This document shows positions 4,338 through 5,890 of a stretch of 5,890 nucleotides of DNA, piece after piece. Location of the stretch: the NCBI GenBank assembly GCA_039198585.1, contig JBCCTJ010000041.1, positions 1 through 5,890 on the forward strand. The letters run 5' to 3'. The stretch comes from JBCCTJ01 sp039198585. Lineage in GTDB: Bacteria; Bacteroidota; Bacteroidia; Cytophagales; Amoebophilaceae. Both the position numbers and the translations under genes were made by a program. A model generated the notes under the pieces. That model saw only the letters and a program-made list of their open reading frames with translations, made no database searches and had not been told where the DNA came from. The first letter of the stretch is position 1. The number at the start of each line of letters is the position of its first letter.

Positions 4338-5890
4338 ATGCAACTCCTAACCAAAAATCATCTATTCTTCTGGAAATCATTACAAGCCAAGTGGTTTTCT
4401 ATTTTTCCTTTGCTTCTATTATCGTGTGCAATACAAAGTAGTGGAATCGAAGATAATACTTGCATAGTTCTGAGGGATATGGACACATTGATACAAAGCA
4501 TCGCTGGCCTAGATCGCAATGTGAATATTGGGGATCAAACTATCAAGACGCAGAAAGAGGCGTTAACAAGTATTTTTCAAATATGGATGCAAACAACCAA
4601 AAAGAAGGAGCCAATAATGAAACCTGATAAAATCAAGGATTTTTTAAAAAAAAAAGAAATTAAGGATTCGTTAGCTAAGGCATGGAATGAAGATCCCTTT
4701 TCTTCTATTTCAGATGACAGCCTGAACGCTGCCTTACATTGTTATAGGCTTATTCTTATGATGCAGTTCAGGTGGTTACAGACTTATTATATTCCTGCTA
4801 TGAATAAGATCTTTTGGGAAGAGCTATTTAAATTCCAAGAATACAAAAAACTGTACGAAGATTTTACCAATCAGAAAGAAGCCTATCAAGAAAATCTCGT
4901 TAAAAAATTTTCAGAGGATAATCTAAATGCTATAAAACAATTTATCATTAATAAATTTGGATTTGAAGAGAGAATAATTAATGTTAATATGTTGCTGCAA
5001 GATGAATCGTCCAAAAAAAAAGAATCAATATTAAGATCTTTTTTGGACGATAATGAAGTGCTAAAACAGTCTTTTTTTATAGATTATCAACGAGATCAAT
5101 TGGCAATATTTTTAGCAAAACTCGATCTTGAAGAGAATCGTTTAAAGATATTGAAGCCACTCGAAGAGGATATTACTATACTGAAAGGAGGTGATGCTGC
5201 ATCTGATAAATTATTAAGCAAAAACTTACTGCCCACTTTGCCTGAATTACCTGCATTCAAGGAAGTGCTCAAAACAATTAATCAAGAAGTGAAAAAAGAC
5301 CATTCATTTTTTGCTATTTGGGGAAAAATATATACTTCATCGAAGCTTGACAATATCTTTTCTATAAAAGATCAAGTAACTTTATTAGAGCAAGCAAAAA
5401 AAGCTATTCAAGAACTGGAAAATTCGATAAAAAATTTTATGGAAAACTCTTTCTATCTTGATCGAAACAAAAATTATCCTACTAATCCTAGATTAGCTCA
5501 AAAAGCAGCAGCAAGAAAAGCAATAAAAGATAATCCATACTGTAAAGAATTTGTAAAAGCAGCTAAAGACTTGGAAAAGGTAAGTGAAGATCTTCTTCCT
5601 CTTGATGATAATCAATTCAAGAAGTGGCAAGAGGACACTATCCAACCCTTGCTGCATGTACTGCAATCTATGATTGACAAGCATATTAGGCCCCTAGCTC
5701 AATCCAAGACCAAGATGGTTGATCAGCTGATATATTGGCAAAAAATATTCTATGTTATGCAAATAATGCCTACTTGGATTAAGAACTATAAAGCTTGGGA
5801 TGACCAAAAAGCAGTATGGGAAGTTGATCTCGCTCAACTAATCAATCCTGAAGGATATGATATCACGAAAGAAACTTACAGAGACATCAC
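4338..5890 (+). CDS. Large predicted lipoprotein, helical, unknown function (3' end beyond window)
   Basis: An uninterrupted frame of 517 codons runs from ATG 4338 past the right edge. Residues 13-30 are a lipoprotein signal: basic residues K13 and K18, hydrophobic FSIFPLLLLS, and the lipobox L-L-S-C with the lipidated Cys at 30. The mature part begins AIQSSGIEDN. The rest is Lys/Glu-rich, almost certainly helical, with many Trp and Tyr residues and long amphipathic stretches (for example LEQAKKAIQELENSIKNF at 350-367). No known domain was recognised. The frame is open upstream to 4269 and a TTG at 4281 could add 19 residues, but the ATG places the signal peptide correctly. An A10 run (4646-4655) and an A9 run (5013-5021) encode Lys triplets in frame. 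A perfect 12-nt complement of the 16S rRNA tail lies at 5184-5195 inside the gene. It lies 74 bp after the 644-residue gene with no terminator seen between, so it is probably co-transcribed. Predicted location: anchored by lipid in the inner or outer membrane. Confidence 0.8.
   Translation, partial: MQLLTKNHLFFWKSLQAKWFSIFPLLLLSCAIQSSGIEDNTCIVLRDMDTLIQSIAGLDRNVNIGDQTIKTQKEALTSIFQIWMQTTKKKEPIMKPDKIKDFLKKKEIKDSLAKAWNEDPFSSISDDSLNAALHCYRLILMMQFRWLQTYYIPAMNKIFWEELFKFQEYKKLYEDFTNQKEAYQENLVKKFSEDNLNAIKQFIINKFGFEERIINVNMLLQDESSKKKESILRSFLDDNEVLKQSFFIDYQRDQLAIFLAKLDLEENRLKILKPLEEDITILKGGDAASDKLLSKNLLPTLPELPAFKEVLKTINQEVKKDHSFFAIWGKIYTSSKLDNIFSIKDQVTLLEQAKKAIQELENSIKNFMENSFYLDRNKNYPTNPRLAQKAAARKAIKDNPYCKEFVKAAKDLEKVSEDLLPLDDNQFKKWQEDTIQPLLHVLQSMIDKHIRPLAQSKTKMVDQLIYWQKIFYVMQIMPTWIKNYKAWDDQKAVWEVDLAQLINPEGYDITKETYRDI

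Noticed and set aside
5493..5684. 63-codon minus-strand open frame with a hydrophobic stretch
   Set aside because: It lies wholly antisense within the lipoprotein gene, and its composition mirrors Lys/Glu/Ala codons.

Overview
The window reads as a piece of an AT-rich genome from the Bacteroidota. An intracellular symbiont of the Amoebophilus/Cardinium type fits best, but this is an inference. The support is: a TruB pseudouridine synthase that ends without a PUA domain, as in other Bacteroidota; starts with no Shine-Dalgarno sequence in front of them; an IS256-type transposase at the left edge; decayed sequence beside it; long A-tracts inside genes; and several exported proteins with no recognisable family. 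No 16S rRNA or other taxonomic marker is present.

Layout. Positions 1-140 are the transposase-start end of an IS256-like element, with the first 23 codons of the transposase on the minus strand. Positions 141-645 hold no intact gene; a degraded signal-peptide-like reading frame and a second short open stretch suggest a dead gene. Positions 646-1305 (minus) encode a 219-residue exported protein with a signal peptide, a charged disordered middle and a C-terminal membrane anchor. Positions 1451-2122 (minus) encode truB, the only gene whose function can be named with confidence. A 206-bp divergent spacer follows. On the plus strand, 2329-4263 encodes a 644-residue exported protein with a helical N-terminal part, a Ser/Gln/Glu-rich linker and a C-terminal membrane anchor. 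After 74 bp comes a large predicted lipoprotein, 4338 to beyond the right edge, of which 517 codons are visible.

How the genes relate. truB is housekeeping tRNA modification. Around it lie three unrecognised envelope or secreted proteins. The two plus-strand genes look like an operon and share small collinear motifs, suggesting an old tandem duplication and a small paralogous family. The 219- and 644-residue proteins share a topology (signal peptide, disordered polar region, one C-terminal transmembrane helix, basic tail), so these proteins may be surface or host-interaction factors; no catalytic motif supports a specific activity. Other points of interest are a perfect 12-nt complement of the 16S rRNA 3' end buried inside the lipoprotein gene, A9-A11 tracts inside two genes, and a duplicated start context in the 644-residue gene.
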